A stretch of DNA of 64,000 bases from Thiobacillus sp. (GCA_019459055.1 JAIBEI010000051.1:31985-95984), one strand, 5' to 3'. Shown: positions 28,627 to 38,647, numbered from the stretch's first letter. Notes: generated by a model not told the origin, from the letters alone. A program made the numbers and translations.

Positions 28627-31600
28627 TCAACGATTGCCGATTCCAGGCGGGTTGAGCTGAGCTTCCCGTTCCGGAGTAAGCGGGCCTTCCAGCCAGTCGA
28701 CGTCCTTGTCCGCAACTTTGCGCATGATCACTTCGGTATCGCGGTTGCAACCCACCGTGCCGTAATAGTTGAAGCTGTAGGCCAGTTGCACGTATCCACC
28801 AATCATATTGGTCGGCTTCATGACGACGCGCGTCACCGAATTGAGAATGCCGCCGCGTTTGCCGGTGCTCTTGGATCCAGGCACGTTCACAATCTTCTCC
28901 TGGGCGTGGTACATCATGGCCACGCCGCGCGACACACGCTGCGAAACCACCGCTCGCGCCACCGTCGCACCGTTGTGGTTGATCGCCTCGACCCAGTCGT
29001 TGTCCTCGATGCCGGCTGCCTTGGCATCGACCTCGGAAATCCATACGTACGGACCGCCACGGAACAGGGTCAGCATGCGCAGGTTGTCCTGGTAGGTTGA
29101 ATGGATGCCCCACTTGGAGTGCGGCGTAATCCATTTCAGCTTGATGTGCTTCTCAGCCAGGATGCTCGGCGAAAGATTGGTGAACGACTTCATGTCCTGT
29201 GGCGGTTTGTGCACACAGAAGCCTTCACCGAAGTCCAGCATCCACTCGTGGTCCTGATAGAAATGCGCACGGCCGGTCAGGGTGCGGAACGGAATGTGCT
29301 CGTGGATATTGGTGTAACCCGAGGTGTAGGACACCGTTTCGGACTCGATCCCGGACCAGGTCGGCGCGGTGATGATCTTGCGTGGCTGCACCTGGATGTC
29401 CGAGAACGTGATCTTGTCTTCATGACGGGCAGCGTACAGATGATGGTGGTCGATACCGGTCTTCTTGGACAGCGCGGACCAGGATTTGTGCGCGACTTCG
29501 CCGCAGGTTTCCGGCGCCATGCGCAACACTGAATCGCACACCTTGATGTCTTCCTCGAGCGAAGGCATGCCAAAGGAAACGCCCGGCACTTTCACGGTGC
29601 CGTTCATGACCTTCAGTTGCTCGTATTCCATCTCGGTATTCCAGTCGATACCCTTGACGTTGTTGCCGATCTTGACCATCAGCGGACCGATGGCGATGTA
29701 CTTCTTGTAGGTGTCGGCAAAGTTGCGCTCGACCACCTTGAGCAGCGGCATGGTCTTGCCGGGGATCGGATCGCATTCACCTTTCTTCCAGTCCTTGACT
29801 TCGCCGAAGGGCTGGGCCAGTTCGAAGGGTGAATCATGCTGCATCGGCAGGGCGACGATGTCCTTGCGAGTGCCGAGGTGCTTTTCGGCCAGCGTCGAGA
29901 AGGTCTCGGCGATGCTCTTGAAGATCTGCCAGTCGGACTTGGACTGCCAGCCCGGCGATACCGCTTCCGACAACGGGTGCATGAAGGGATGCATGTCGGT
30001 GGTGTTGAGATCGTTCTTCTCGTACCAGGTTGCGGTCGGCAGGACGATGTCGGAGTAGGCGCCGGTGGAATTCAGGCGGAAATTGATGTCCACCATCAGG
30101 TCCAGCTTTCCGATCGGCGCTTCTTCGTGCCATTTGACCAGCTTGTTTTCGCGCCCGTCGCCGGATTCCTGCAGCACGCCGTTCTGCGCGCCAAGCAAAT
30201 GCTTGAGGAAGTACTCGTGCCCCTTGGAGGACGAGCCGATCAGGTTGGCGCGCCATACGAACAGGTTGCGCGGCCAGTTGACAGGGTTGTCCGGGTCGGC
30301 AAACGCGACATCCAGCGAACCGTCCTTGAGTTTGCCGATCACGTGCTTGGCAATGCTCGCCTCGTCAGTCGCGCCTGCCTTTTCAGCTTCGGTGACCAGA
30401 TCGAGCGGATTGGTGTTCCAATGCGGCGCGGACGGCAGCCAGCCCATGCGAACGGCCGCGACGTTGTAGTCGGCCAGCGAGTAGCCCTTGTAATTGCCTT
30501 TTCCGGCGGGCGAGGTGAGGTCGTCGCCCTTGAGGGTCTCATAACGCCACTGGTCGGTGTGGAAATACCAGTACGAGGTGGAGTTCATGTGGCGTGGCGG
30601 ACGCTGCCAGTCGGTGGCGAAGGCGATCGGCGCCCAGCCGGCCTGCGGACGCAGTTTTTCCTGGCCCACGTAGTGCGCCCAGCCACCGCCCGATTGACCC
30701 ACGCAACCGCAGATGTGCAGCAGGTTCATCACGCCGCGGTACATCATGTCGTTGTGGTACCAGTGGTTGATCGCAGCGCCCATGATCACCATGGATTTGC
30801 CATGGGTCTTGGAGGCGTTGTAGGCGAACTCGCGCCCGGTGCGCTCGATGTCGGCGGCCTTGACGCCGGTGACTTTTTCCGCCCAGGCGGGGGTATAGGC
30901 CACCGAGGCGTCCTTGTAGTCCTTGGTGACGTTGCCGCCGCCCAGGCCACGGTCGATGCCGTACTGCGAAATTTGCATGTCGAACACGGAGGCGACCAGG
31001 GCTTCTTCGCCGTTGGCCAGTTTCAGCTTGCGCACCGGCACATTGCGGTACAGCAGATCGCCTTCACCCGGCTCGAAGTGCGGAAAGCCGACTGAAACCA
31101 CGGCATCTTTGCTGTCGATGCAAGACAGTTCGGCCAGGATTTCCTGTTGGCTGGCAGCGTTCTTGGGCAGCAGGTTCCACTTGCCCTCTTCGCCCCAACG
31201 GAAGCCGATCGAGCCGTTCGGCACGACAAAGGATTTTGACTTTTCGTCGTAGACGATGGTTTTCCAGTCGGGATTGTTGGTCTCGCCCAAGGCGCCGTCC
31301 AGATCGGAAGCGCGCAGGCAGCGGTCGGACACATAGCCTTCGCCATGCTGGCGCAGCATCACCTGGATCGGCAGGTCGGTGTACTTGCGGGCATATTCGG
31401 AAAAATAGGGGTCCTGCTTGTCGATGTAGAACTCTCTCAGCGCCACATGTCCCATCGCCAGGAAGGCGGCGGTATCGCTGCCCGGATTGACCGGCATCCA
31501 CAGGTCGGACGCCTTGCAATACTCGGCGTAATCGGGCGCCATCGAGATGACCTTCGCACCCTTGTAGCGCACCTCGGAGACGAAGTGTGCATCCGGCGTA

Positions 31601-32382
31601 CGCGTGGTCGGCAGGCTGGAGCCGCAAACGATGATGTAGGTGGAGTTGAACCAGTCGGCCGATTCCGGCACATCGGTCTGCTCACCCCATGTTTGCGGGG
31701 ATGCGGCCGGCAGATCGCAATACCAGTCGTAGAAAGAACCGCAGGCGCCGCCGATCAGCGACAGGTAGCGCGCGCCGGAAGCGTAGGAGATCTGCGACAT
31801 TGCCGGAATGGGCGAGAAACCGAAAATGCGGTCCGGGCCGTATTTCTTGATGGTGTAAATGTTGGCGGCAGCAATGATTTCTTTTGTTTCTTCCCAATTT
31901 GCGCGCACGAAACCACCCAGGCCACGCACGGCAGTGTATTTCTTGCGCTTTTCCGGGTCTGCCTGGATCGCGGCCCATGCCTCGACCGGGTCCTTGCCGG
32001 ACTTGCGCTCGGTACGGTACAGGTCAAGCAGGCGTCCGCGGATCAGCGGATATTTGATGCGCTGCGGGCTATACAGATACCAGGAGAAGGAGGCGCCGCG
32101 CTGGCAGCCGCGCGGCTCGTGATCCGGCAGGTCTTCGCGGGTGCGCGGGTAGTCGGTCTGCTGCATCTCGAACGCCACCAGGCCGTTCTTAACGAAAATT
32201 TTCCATGAGCAGCCACCGGTGCAGTTCACGCCGTGCGTGGAGCGGACCACCTTGTCATGCGCCCAGCGATGACGGTAGGCATCTTCCCACTGACGATCTT
32301 CGTTGGTGACGATGCCATGGTTGTCGGAGAAGGTCTCCTTGGTTTTTTCGAAAAACTTTAAACGGTCGAGAAAGTGGCTCAT
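28627..32382 (-). CDS. narG: Respiratory nitrate reductase alpha subunit
   Basis: Catalytic subunit that reduces nitrate to nitrite in the cytoplasm at a molybdenum bis-MGD centre. The 1251-residue protein has the usual length. His50, Cys54, Cys58 (HGVNCTGGCSW) and Cys93 (EPRGCQRGAS) are the FS0 cluster ligands of the His-Cys3 type. The conserved WYCDLPAASPQTWGEQTDVP region around residue 215 should hold the Asp that ligates molybdenum. TAGGAATC lies just before the start. A 59-base gap separates it from narK2. Confidence 0.98.
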   Translation of the reverse strand: MSHFLDRLKFFEKTKETFSDNHGIVTNEDRQWEDAYRHRWAHDKVVRSTHGVNCTGGCSWKIFVKNGLVAFEMQQTDYPRTREDLPDHEPRGCQRGASFSWYLYSPQRIKYPLIRGRLLDLYRTERKSGKDPVEAWAAIQADPEKRKKYTAVRGLGGFVRANWEETKEIIAAANIYTIKKYGPDRIFGFSPIPAMSQISYASGARYLSLIGGACGSFYDWYCDLPAASPQTWGEQTDVPESADWFNSTYIIVCGSSLPTTRTPDAHFVSEVRYKGAKVISMAPDYAEYCKASDLWMPVNPGSDTAAFLAMGHVALREFYIDKQDPYFSEYARKYTDLPIQVMLRQHGEGYVSDRCLRASDLDGALGETNNPDWKTIVYDEKSKSFVVPNGSIGFRWGEEGKWNLLPKNAASQQEILAELSCIDSKDAVVSVGFPHFEPGEGDLLYRNVPVRKLKLANGEEALVASVFDMQISQYGIDRGLGGGNVTKDYKDASVAYTPAWAEKVTGVKAADIERTGREFAYNASKTHGKSMVIMGAAINHWYHNDMMYRGVMNLLHICGCVGQSGGGWAHYVGQEKLRPQAGWAPIAFATDWQRPPRHMNSTSYWYFHTDQWRYETLKGDDLTSPAGKGNYKGYSLADYNVAAVRMGWLPSAPHWNTNPLDLVTEAEKAGATDEASIAKHVIGKLKDGSLDVAFADPDNPVNWPRNLFVWRANLIGSSSKGHEYFLKHLLGAQNGVLQESGDGRENKLVKWHEEAPIGKLDLMVDINFRLNSTGAYSDIVLPTATWYEKNDLNTTDMHPFMHPLSEAVSPGWQSKSDWQIFKSIAETFSTLAEKHLGTRKDIVALPMQHDSPFELAQPFGEVKDWKKGECDPIPGKTMPLLKVVERNFADTYKKYIAIGPLMVKIGNNVKGIDWNTEMEYEQLKVMNGTVKVPGVSFGMPSLEEDIKVCDSVLRMAPETCGEVAHKSWSALSKKTGIDHHHLYAARHEDKITFSDIQVQPRKIITAPTWSGIESETVSYTSGYTNIHEHIPFRTLTGRAHFYQDHEWMLDFGEGFCVHKPPQDMKSFTNLSPSILAEKHIKLKWITPHSKWGIHSTYQDNLRMLTLFRGGPYVWISEVDAKAAGIEDNDWVEAINHNGATVARAVVSQRVSRGVAMMYHAQEKIVNVPGSKSTGKRGGILNSVTRVVMKPTNMIGGYVQLAYSFNYYGTVGCNRDTEVIMRKVADKDVDWLEGPLTPEREAQLNPPGIGNR

Positions 32383-32441
32383 TTCATGATTCCTATCGTG
32401 TTAATTCGATTGCGCTGTTTCATTCACGGGCATTTCGGGTG

Positions 32442-34049
32442 TTACGGGTTCTTGATTTCCGAGCCTGGCCGCAGATAGAACCACCAGTTCAGGATCAGAC
32501 ACAGGGCATAAAATATGGCGAAGCCGTACATCGCGTTTTGCGGAGTGCCGGCCTTGATCTGCGCGCCGATCACGACCGGGGCGATGAAGGAACCGTACGC
32601 TGCGACAGCAGAAGTCCAACCCAGCACGGGACCTGCCTGCACGCGGTCGAAGATCACGCCCACGGTGCGGAAGGTCGAACCGTTGCCCAGGCCGGTCGCT
32701 GCGAACAGCACCACGAACAGCACCATGAAGATCAAGAAATACTGTTCAGGTGTGGCGGAGTTGTAGGCCAGGAACATCACGTAGCCTGTTGCAGCGGACG
32801 CCACCACCATGACGACGGAAATCAGCTGGGTCACGATGGAGCCGCCCACCTTGTCGGAAATCCAGCCACCCACGGGACGGATCAGCGCGCCGATGAAAGG
32901 GCCGATCCAGGCGTAGGTGAGTGCCGATACCGCGTTGGGGTTTTTGGTGGTGTGGGTCATTACGCCGTCTACAAGCTCATGCTGGAAGCCGAAGATCACC
33001 GTGATGGCAAGAGGCAGGGCCATCGAGAAGCCGATGAATGAACCGAAGGTCAGCACATACAGCACGGTCATGGACCAGGTGTGCTTGTTGCTGAAGATGG
33101 CGAATTGCTTGGAGATGTTCGCCTTCATTTCGCCGAACGCAGCGAGCTTCATCACGAACAGCGTGCCGACCATGATCAGGGGCAAGGCCACCCACATGTT
33201 CAACAGACCCAGGCCGGTCGGCGCCGGGAGGTACAGGTACAGGCCCACGCCGGCAGTCACGAACGCCAGGCCGTAGAGCCACAGGATCTTGATGAAGGCG
33301 GAAATCGTCGAGCCGATGTTGGGAGAAATCGGCGTCAGGTTGTTCATGCCGAAGAAGCCGAGGAAGGCCAGCGGCACCAGCGCCAGCAGCCAGACAAAAC
33401 CGGCGTTCTGGATATAGGTGGGTGTGCCGGCCACAATCTTGCCGAGAATCCAGCCGCTGTCCTTGATCAGGGTCATCGATTCGCCCGCCAGCGCACCGAA
33501 GATGCCGGCCGTCATCACCAGCGGGATCAGGATCTGCATGGTGGTGACGCCGAAGTTGCCGAGGCCGGCGTTGAGGCCAAGCGCCGTGCCCTGCAGGCGT
33601 TTCGGGAAGAAGGTGCTGATGTTGGACATCGAGCAGGCGAAGTTGCCGCCGCCGATGCCGGACAGCAGCGCCATCAACTGGAACACCCACAGCGGCGTTT
33701 CCTTGTCCTGAAGGGCGATGCCGGTGCCGATGGCTGGAATCATCAGCAGCGCAGTGGTCAGGAAAATGGTGTTGCGACCGCCGGCGATACGGATGAAGAA
33801 CGAAGCGGGGATCCTCAGGGTGGCGCCCGCCAGACCGGCGATGGCGGTCAGGGTGAACAGCTGGTCAGGCTCGAACGGGAAGCCCAGGTTCAGCATCTGC
33901 ACCGTGATGATGCCCCACATCAGCCAGATGGCGAATCCAAGAAGGAGGCTGGGGATGGAAATCCACAGGTTGCGGTTGGCAATTTTCTTTCCGGAGGATT
34001 CCCAGAATTTCTGGTTCTCCACATCCCATTCCTTGATGTTGATCGACAT
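32442..34049 (-). CDS. narK2: Nitrate/nitrite transporter, NarK2 type
   Basis: Major facilitator of the nitrate/nitrite porter family, probably exchanging nitrate for nitrite across the inner membrane. The 535-residue protein has about 12-14 helices and an N-terminal extension starting MSINIKEWDVENQKFWES. The family signature GIGGGNFACSMSNISTFFP and its partner GLNAGLGNFGVTTMQ are present. Strong AAGGAGG Shine-Dalgarno site. The type II assignment (antiport) comes from resemblance to paired narK1-narK2 loci of denitrifiers. Confidence 0.9.
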   Translation of the reverse strand: MSINIKEWDVENQKFWESSGKKIANRNLWISIPSLLLGFAIWLMWGIITVQMLNLGFPFEPDQLFTLTAIAGLAGATLRIPASFFIRIAGGRNTIFLTTALLMIPAIGTGIALQDKETPLWVFQLMALLSGIGGGNFACSMSNISTFFPKRLQGTALGLNAGLGNFGVTTMQILIPLVMTAGIFGALAGESMTLIKDSGWILGKIVAGTPTYIQNAGFVWLLALVPLAFLGFFGMNNLTPISPNIGSTISAFIKILWLYGLAFVTAGVGLYLYLPAPTGLGLLNMWVALPLIMVGTLFVMKLAAFGEMKANISKQFAIFSNKHTWSMTVLYVLTFGSFIGFSMALPLAITVIFGFQHELVDGVMTHTTKNPNAVSALTYAWIGPFIGALIRPVGGWISDKVGGSIVTQLISVVMVVASAATGYVMFLAYNSATPEQYFLIFMVLFVVLFAATGLGNGSTFRTVGVIFDRVQAGPVLGWTSAVAAYGSFIAPVVIGAQIKAGTPQNAMYGFAIFYALCLILNWWFYLRPGSEIKNP

Positions 34050-34084
34050 TTCTCAAACCTCCTTAGGTTATTTAAAAGTGCTAC

Positions 34085-35347
34085 TTATTCCAGCGTATCC
34101 AGTGCTTGGGGGTTTCTATGGCGCGCTTGGTCAAGCGGCCGGACCTCGGTCCAGTACATCCACATCAGGGAGACCCATACGATGCCGAACATCAGCATGA
34201 AGGCGGAGGAGCGGATGCCCGTCAGGTCGACCAGCGCGCCGAACATGATCGGCATGAAGAAGCCGCCCAGACCGCCCGCCAGCCCCACCACGCCGGAGAT
34301 CACCCCGATGTTTTTGGGGTAATCGTCGGAAATGTATTTGAAGACCGATGCCTTGCCGATCGCAAAGGCGATCCCCAGGGTGAACATGATGATGGTGAAG
34401 GCGGTGGGGCCGAGTCCAACGTGAAATGTGGTTGGGCCGGTCACGGTATGGATGGTGAATTCGGTCTGCGGGTAGGACAGGAAGAACAGGCAGGCAAGCG
34501 ATATCCACAGCACCCACCAGGTGATGGAATGGGCGCCGTACTTGTCGGAGAAATGGCCACCGATCGCGCGCAGCACGCCGCCCGGAATGCTGAAGGCCGC
34601 TGCCAGCAGGGCGGCGGTCTTGAGGTCGAAGCCGTATTCGGAAACGTAGTACTTGGTCATCCACAGCGCCAGGGCCACATAGCCGCCGAACACGATGGAA
34701 TAGTACTGGCTGTATTTCCAGACCTTGGGGTCCTTGAACGCGGCAAGCTGCTCGCGGATGGTGACGCTCTTGCCAACCTTGTGGCCAGGGTCGGAAAAGG
34801 TAAAGAACCAGAACAGGATGGCGGTAACCAGCATCAACACCGCATAGGCTTTCGGCACCATCGTCCAGCCGTAGCCCACCACAATGAGTGGGGCCACCAG
34901 CTTGGTCACCGCCGCACCGGTGTTGCCGGCACCGAAAATGCCCATGGCCAGGCCTTGGCGTTCCTTGGGGAACCAGCGCGCGCAGTAGGCGATGCCCACG
35001 GTAAACGAGCCGCCTGCAACGCCGACGAACAGGCTGGTAAAGAGGAAATGCCAGTACTCGGTGGCGTGGGAAATCATCCAGATCGGGATGACGGTGGACA
35101 GCATCAGGATGAAAAACACGATGCGCCCGCCGAATTTGTCGGTCCACATCCCTAGCGGCAGCCGGATCAGTGAGCCGGTGAGCACCGGCATCGCGATCAG
35201 GAGACCGAACTGGGTCTCGTTGAGGTCGAGCATTTTCTTGATGGGAATGCCGATCACGGCAAACATCATCCAGATCATGAAACAGACGGTGAACGCGATC
35301 GTGCTTGCGGTTACCACGGACCATGCCTTGTATTGCTGCGTAGCCAT
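34085..35347 (-). CDS. narK1: Nitrate transporter, NarK1 type
   Basis: Second major-facilitator nitrate porter; type I proteins are thought to import nitrate with protons and prime the NarK2 exchanger. The 420-residue protein has 12 helices, FVGVAGGSFTVGIAYCARWFP as the family nitrate signature and GIFGAGNTGAAVTKL as its second copy. GGAGG precedes the ATG. It is the first gene of the narK1K2GHJI unit, after a 267-base control region. Confidence 0.9.
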   Translation of the reverse strand: MATQQYKAWSVVTASTIAFTVCFMIWMMFAVIGIPIKKMLDLNETQFGLLIAMPVLTGSLIRLPLGMWTDKFGGRIVFFILMLSTVIPIWMISHATEYWHFLFTSLFVGVAGGSFTVGIAYCARWFPKERQGLAMGIFGAGNTGAAVTKLVAPLIVVGYGWTMVPKAYAVLMLVTAILFWFFTFSDPGHKVGKSVTIREQLAAFKDPKVWKYSQYYSIVFGGYVALALWMTKYYVSEYGFDLKTAALLAAAFSIPGGVLRAIGGHFSDKYGAHSITWWVLWISLACLFFLSYPQTEFTIHTVTGPTTFHVGLGPTAFTIIMFTLGIAFAIGKASVFKYISDDYPKNIGVISGVVGLAGGLGGFFMPIMFGALVDLTGIRSSAFMLMFGIVWVSLMWMYWTEVRPLDQARHRNPQALDTLE

Positions 35348-35614
35348 GCTGTCCTCCCACTGGTTTGGTTAAATCATTGGTGGGAAGGATAGTTTCTTAC
35401 TGCACCCTGACATATAGGCAGGACTGCTGATTTTGCGGGATAAAAAGAACAGCTGCCCGCTCCGCCATCAGGCCGGCGCGCCTAGTTATTTAGGTCGGGC
35501 GGGATACTCATTTTGGGGGATGGGCCCGGTTGGGCCGGGGCTGGAGGGGTGTCCGGCGGGTGGGCCGGAGATGTGCGCCGTGATGCAATGTGCCCGGAAA
35601 GCCGGTATCCGGTT
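35348..35614 (-). promoter_or_regulatory. narL-narK1 spacer, presumed nar operon control region
   Basis: This 267-base gap is the only sizeable non-coding stretch ahead of narK1K2GHJI, so the operon promoter should lie here. I see no convincing FNR dyad (TTGAT-N4-ATCAA). One heptamer, TACTCAT at about 35504-35510, fits the loose NarL consensus, but a single seven-base match is weak. Candidate -10-like sequences such as TATATG near 35411 are not decisive. Confidence 0.4.
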
Positions 35615-36274
35615 TCAGTCCTTCTGCACGAGACCGTGCTCCACGGCATATACCGCCGCCTGCACCCGGCTGGTCAGGTGAAGCTTCTTGAGAATGTTCT
35701 GAACGTGGATCTTGACCGTGCTTTCCGCCACGTTGAGGGTGTGCGCCATTTCCTTGTTGCTCACGCCCTTGGCGAGCAGGGCAATGATGTCCTTTTCGCG
35801 CGGGCTGAGTTTTTCCTTGTCGTCCTCCTGGGCGACGCCTTCCTTGCCCATGCGGACGCCCATCATCAGCTTGCCGGTCATTTGCGGCGACACCACCGAC
35901 TCGCCGCGTGCGGCGGAACGAATGGCGTTCAGTAGAAAATCGGTTTCGATGTTCTTCAGCAGATAGCCGCGGGCGCCGGCGCGGATCGTTTCGATCAGGT
36001 CTTCGGCGTCCTCCGAAACGGTCAGCAGCAGCACGTTGCACGCCGGCACTTCCTCGGACAGCAGCTTGACCGCTTCGCGCCCGCCGATGCCCGGCATGTG
36101 CAGGTCGAGCAACACTACGTCGGGCTGCAGGGATTTGGCGCGTTTCAGTCCCTCCAGGCCGTCTCCGGCCTCGCCCACCACCTCGAAATCGTCCTGCCGT
36201 TGCAGCAGCGCCTTGATGCCGCTCCTGAACAGGGTGTGGTCGTCGACGATCAATATGCGAATCGGGTGGCTCAT
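35615..36274 (-). CDS. narL: Nitrate/nitrite response regulator NarL
   Basis: DNA-binding response regulator controlled by NarX. The 219-residue protein has a receiver domain with the acidic pair DD (11-12), phospho-acceptor Asp57 in VVLLDLHMPG and the switch lysine in GYLLKNI. A LuxR/NarL-type helix-turn-helix follows (about 152-215; LSPREKDIIALLAKGVSNKEMA, NVAESTVKIHVQNILKKL). It overlaps narX by four bases (ATGA) and lies upstream of the nar genes on the same strand. Confidence 0.95.
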   Translation of the reverse strand: MSHPIRILIVDDHTLFRSGIKALLQRQDDFEVVGEAGDGLEGLKRAKSLQPDVVLLDLHMPGIGGREAVKLLSEEVPACNVLLLTVSEDAEDLIETIRAGARGYLLKNIETDFLLNAIRSAARGESVVSPQMTGKLMMGVRMGKEGVAQEDDKEKLSPREKDIIALLAKGVSNKEMAHTLNVAESTVKIHVQNILKKLHLTSRVQAAVYAVEHGLVQKD

Positions 36275-38211
36275 GCCGTTCCCCTGGGTTGTTTGGTGAG
36301 CGTCAGGGATACGCGCGTGCCTTCCCCCTGCCGGGAGGCAATCGTCAGTTGCGCGCCGATGCGGTGGGCTCTTTCCTTCATGATCTTGAGTCCGACATGC
36401 TGTTCTTCATCAACGCCGGGTTTCGGGCTGGAGTCGAATCCCCGGCCATTGTCGGTGACGACAATGCGATATTCCTCGTTTTGCTCGATTTCAACGTCAA
36501 CCTGCGTCGCCTGGGCGTGTTTGCGTACATTGGACAGGGCTTCCTGGATGATGTGCAGCAACTGGATCACATATTCCGGCGCCAGGGGCGCGCCGCCGCC
36601 GCGCTGTCGGAAGGTGGTCTTGATCCCGGTCTGGCCCTCGAATTTTTCCAGCGCGCTGGTGACTGCGTTGGCCAGGTCGGCATGTTCCACGCGGGTGCGG
36701 AAGTGCACCAGCAACTCGCGCACGACGTCATAGCTTTCCTGCACACCCTCGCGAATCTGCGCCAGGCCTTCCATGGCCTCGGTGTCGTTGCCGCGATGGA
36801 GCGAGTCCGCCAGCATCTGCACCTGGATGTTCAGGAAGGCGAGAGACTGGGCGATGCTGTCGTGCAGTTCCTGCGCGATCAGGTTGCGTTCCTCCGACAC
36901 CGCCATTTCCTTCTCTCGCGAAACCAGGCGCTGGTTTTCGATGGCGACGCCGAGGTGCTGCCCGATGGTTTCAAGCAGCAGGATTTCATGGCTGTCGAAT
37001 ACTTGCGGCTCGCGGAAGAAAAGGTTGAAGATGCCCAGCACCTGCTTCTTGGAACGAATCGGGATGGCGGAAACCGACTGGAATCCATCGCGCTTGCAGC
37101 GGTACAACAGCGGGCGCGGCGTTTCGATATTCAGGTCCCAGGATATCGGCGTGCCGTCCCGGGCCGATTCGCCGCACAGGCATTCGCCCAGGGTCAGGCA
37201 TTCCTCTTCTTTGGCGAATGCCTCCGACACCCCTTCATGGATGATGATGTGCAGGGCATTCGAATTCGGCGCCACCAGACGCACCAGCCCGCCTTGCGCT
37301 GCAAGGACGCCTATCAGCTTCTTCAGCACGCCGCGGCACAGGTCTTCCACTGAGGCCGGTTTATTGAGGAAGGCAGCGAATTCATACAATATCGCCAGTT
37401 CCTGGTTTTTGTCTTCCAGGCTCCTGGTTTTTTCCTGCACCCGCTCTTCCAGCGTGCCATAAAGATTTTGCAGCCGGTCCGCCATCTGGTTGAAGCCGTT
37501 AGCGAGCGCGCCGAATTCGTCCTGGCTTTGCACCGGCAGGCGCACGCTGAAATCGGCTGCCGCCATGCGCTGGATGCCGTCCTGCAGCTTGGTCACCGGT
37601 CGGATCACCATCACGAAGAACAGATAGATCAGAACGAGGGTGCCGACCATCGATAGCACCACCAGGCTGATCTGGAATGAGCGCAGCAGGGCGGTGTTGC
37701 GGGTATTGCTTTGCTCCACCATCAGCACCAGATGGTTCACCATGCTGACGAAATTCACCAGCGCCGGCTGGTAGTCGGCAATGAGCGTCAATTGGCCTGC
37801 CGTCTTATCGCTGTTCATGATTTCAAGGATCAGCGGCTTGATCCGTTCCTCCCATTCCTGATGCAGCAGCTTCATTTGCTGTTGCACTTCCTGCTCCTTC
37901 GGCAGAAACAGCGGCCGCGCCTGATTGCCTTCTTCCAGTGTGCGCAGGGTGGATTCGAACAGGCCGATTTCCTCGAGGATCTGGGCCTCGATCACGGCGG
38001 TGTCGGTGCTTTCGTGGGTGTTTTGCGACAGCAGGTAGGCGATGCGGTAGGAGCGCATGCGCGCGCTGCCGGCATCGTTGATTGCCGCGCCGGCGCCTTC
38101 CAGCTGCCAGGAAATATAGAGGGTCATGCCGATCGCGGCGAGCGCAACAAAAAAGAAAAAGATCAGAATGTTGACGATCTTGGCGCCAAGCTTTTGAGTG
38201 AGGGTGACCAT
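36271..38211 (-). CDS. narX: Nitrate/nitrite sensor histidine kinase NarX
   Basis: Inner-membrane sensor kinase of 646 residues. Helix 1 (about 12-35) and helix 2 (about 180-203) flank a periplasmic sensor domain. That domain begins AGAAINDAGSARMRSYRIAYLL, the P-box type nitrate-binding helix. Next come a HAMP domain (RPVTKLQDGIQRMAAADF), a GAF-like domain (about 275-425) with cysteines in CLTLGECLCG, and a HisKA_3 dimerisation helix with phospho-acceptor His in AQELHDSIAQ (about 450). The HATPase domain includes NVRKHAQA and DNGRGFD. ATG at 38211 is used; the TTG just before is an alternative. Coupled to narL. Confidence 0.94.
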   Translation of the reverse strand: MVTLTQKLGAKIVNILIFFFFVALAAIGMTLYISWQLEGAGAAINDAGSARMRSYRIAYLLSQNTHESTDTAVIEAQILEEIGLFESTLRTLEEGNQARPLFLPKEQEVQQQMKLLHQEWEERIKPLILEIMNSDKTAGQLTLIADYQPALVNFVSMVNHLVLMVEQSNTRNTALLRSFQISLVVLSMVGTLVLIYLFFVMVIRPVTKLQDGIQRMAAADFSVRLPVQSQDEFGALANGFNQMADRLQNLYGTLEERVQEKTRSLEDKNQELAILYEFAAFLNKPASVEDLCRGVLKKLIGVLAAQGGLVRLVAPNSNALHIIIHEGVSEAFAKEEECLTLGECLCGESARDGTPISWDLNIETPRPLLYRCKRDGFQSVSAIPIRSKKQVLGIFNLFFREPQVFDSHEILLLETIGQHLGVAIENQRLVSREKEMAVSEERNLIAQELHDSIAQSLAFLNIQVQMLADSLHRGNDTEAMEGLAQIREGVQESYDVVRELLVHFRTRVEHADLANAVTSALEKFEGQTGIKTTFRQRGGGAPLAPEYVIQLLHIIQEALSNVRKHAQATQVDVEIEQNEEYRIVVTDNGRGFDSSPKPGVDEEQHVGLKIMKERAHRIGAQLTIASRQGEGTRVSLTLTKQPRGTA

Positions 38212-38377
38212 CAAGCGATCTTATCGATACGGGTGACCGTAAACTACCGGGAACGGTTGGGGGGATCAAGCGCCGCGATGCGGGGATGCTGCACACTACT
38301 CGCCGTATGGCCAGTGTTTTTTCGTCAAGACCGGCAACAAGAACCTTACCGCAATTCCAGCCCGATCAGGGCCGCCC

Positions 38378-38647
38378 TTACAGGAAGCAGAACGTAAACC
38401 GCCCGTCATCGAACGCCACCGCCAGACGCGCCCCGCGGTTCTTTGCATAGTCCCACGACCCCTTGGTGGCGCAGCCCTCGTGGCATTCGCTCACCCCCGC
38501 CGGCGATTCGAGATCGCGCTCGCGGTCGTACCAGCTCAGCAACATGGTGTCGTCGCCCAGCTGCTGCCGGGCGATGGCCGTCGCCAGTTTCAACGCGGCG
38601 TTGAAGTCGAGGCCCAGTTCGGCGGTGTCGAGGCGTAGCGTTTTCAT
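38378..38647 (-). CDS. Small conserved protein, DUF5619-like
   Basis: An 89-residue soluble protein starting MKTLRLDTAELGLDF, with SWYDRERDLESPAGVSECH and a closing RLAVAFDDGRFTFCFL. It looks like the small DUF5619/AF1514-type proteins of unknown function; this assignment is from memory of the pattern. The cysteines in ECHEGCATKG could bind metal or be redox active. It lies 39 bases after mutS on the same strand and 166 bases before narX. The stretch 38212-38377 may hold a narX promoter but nothing is clear. Confidence 0.7.
   Translation of the reverse strand: MKTLRLDTAELGLDFNAALKLATAIARQQLGDDTMLLSWYDRERDLESPAGVSECHEGCATKGSWDYAKNRGARLAVAFDDGRFTFCFL

Noticed and set aside
27208..29100. A 630-codon open frame on the + strand opposite narH and the narG end
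   Set aside because: Antisense to narHG, spanning two genes; no motif or plausible start signal.
32442..35347. narK1 and narK2 as a duplicated or fused unusual transporter
   Set aside because: They are distinct types with separate starts and ribosome sites, a known arrangement in denitrifiers.
35348..35614. FNR-binding dyad in the nar control region
   Set aside because: The best candidates, such as TTGGTTAAATCAT, have wrong spacing or only one good half-site.
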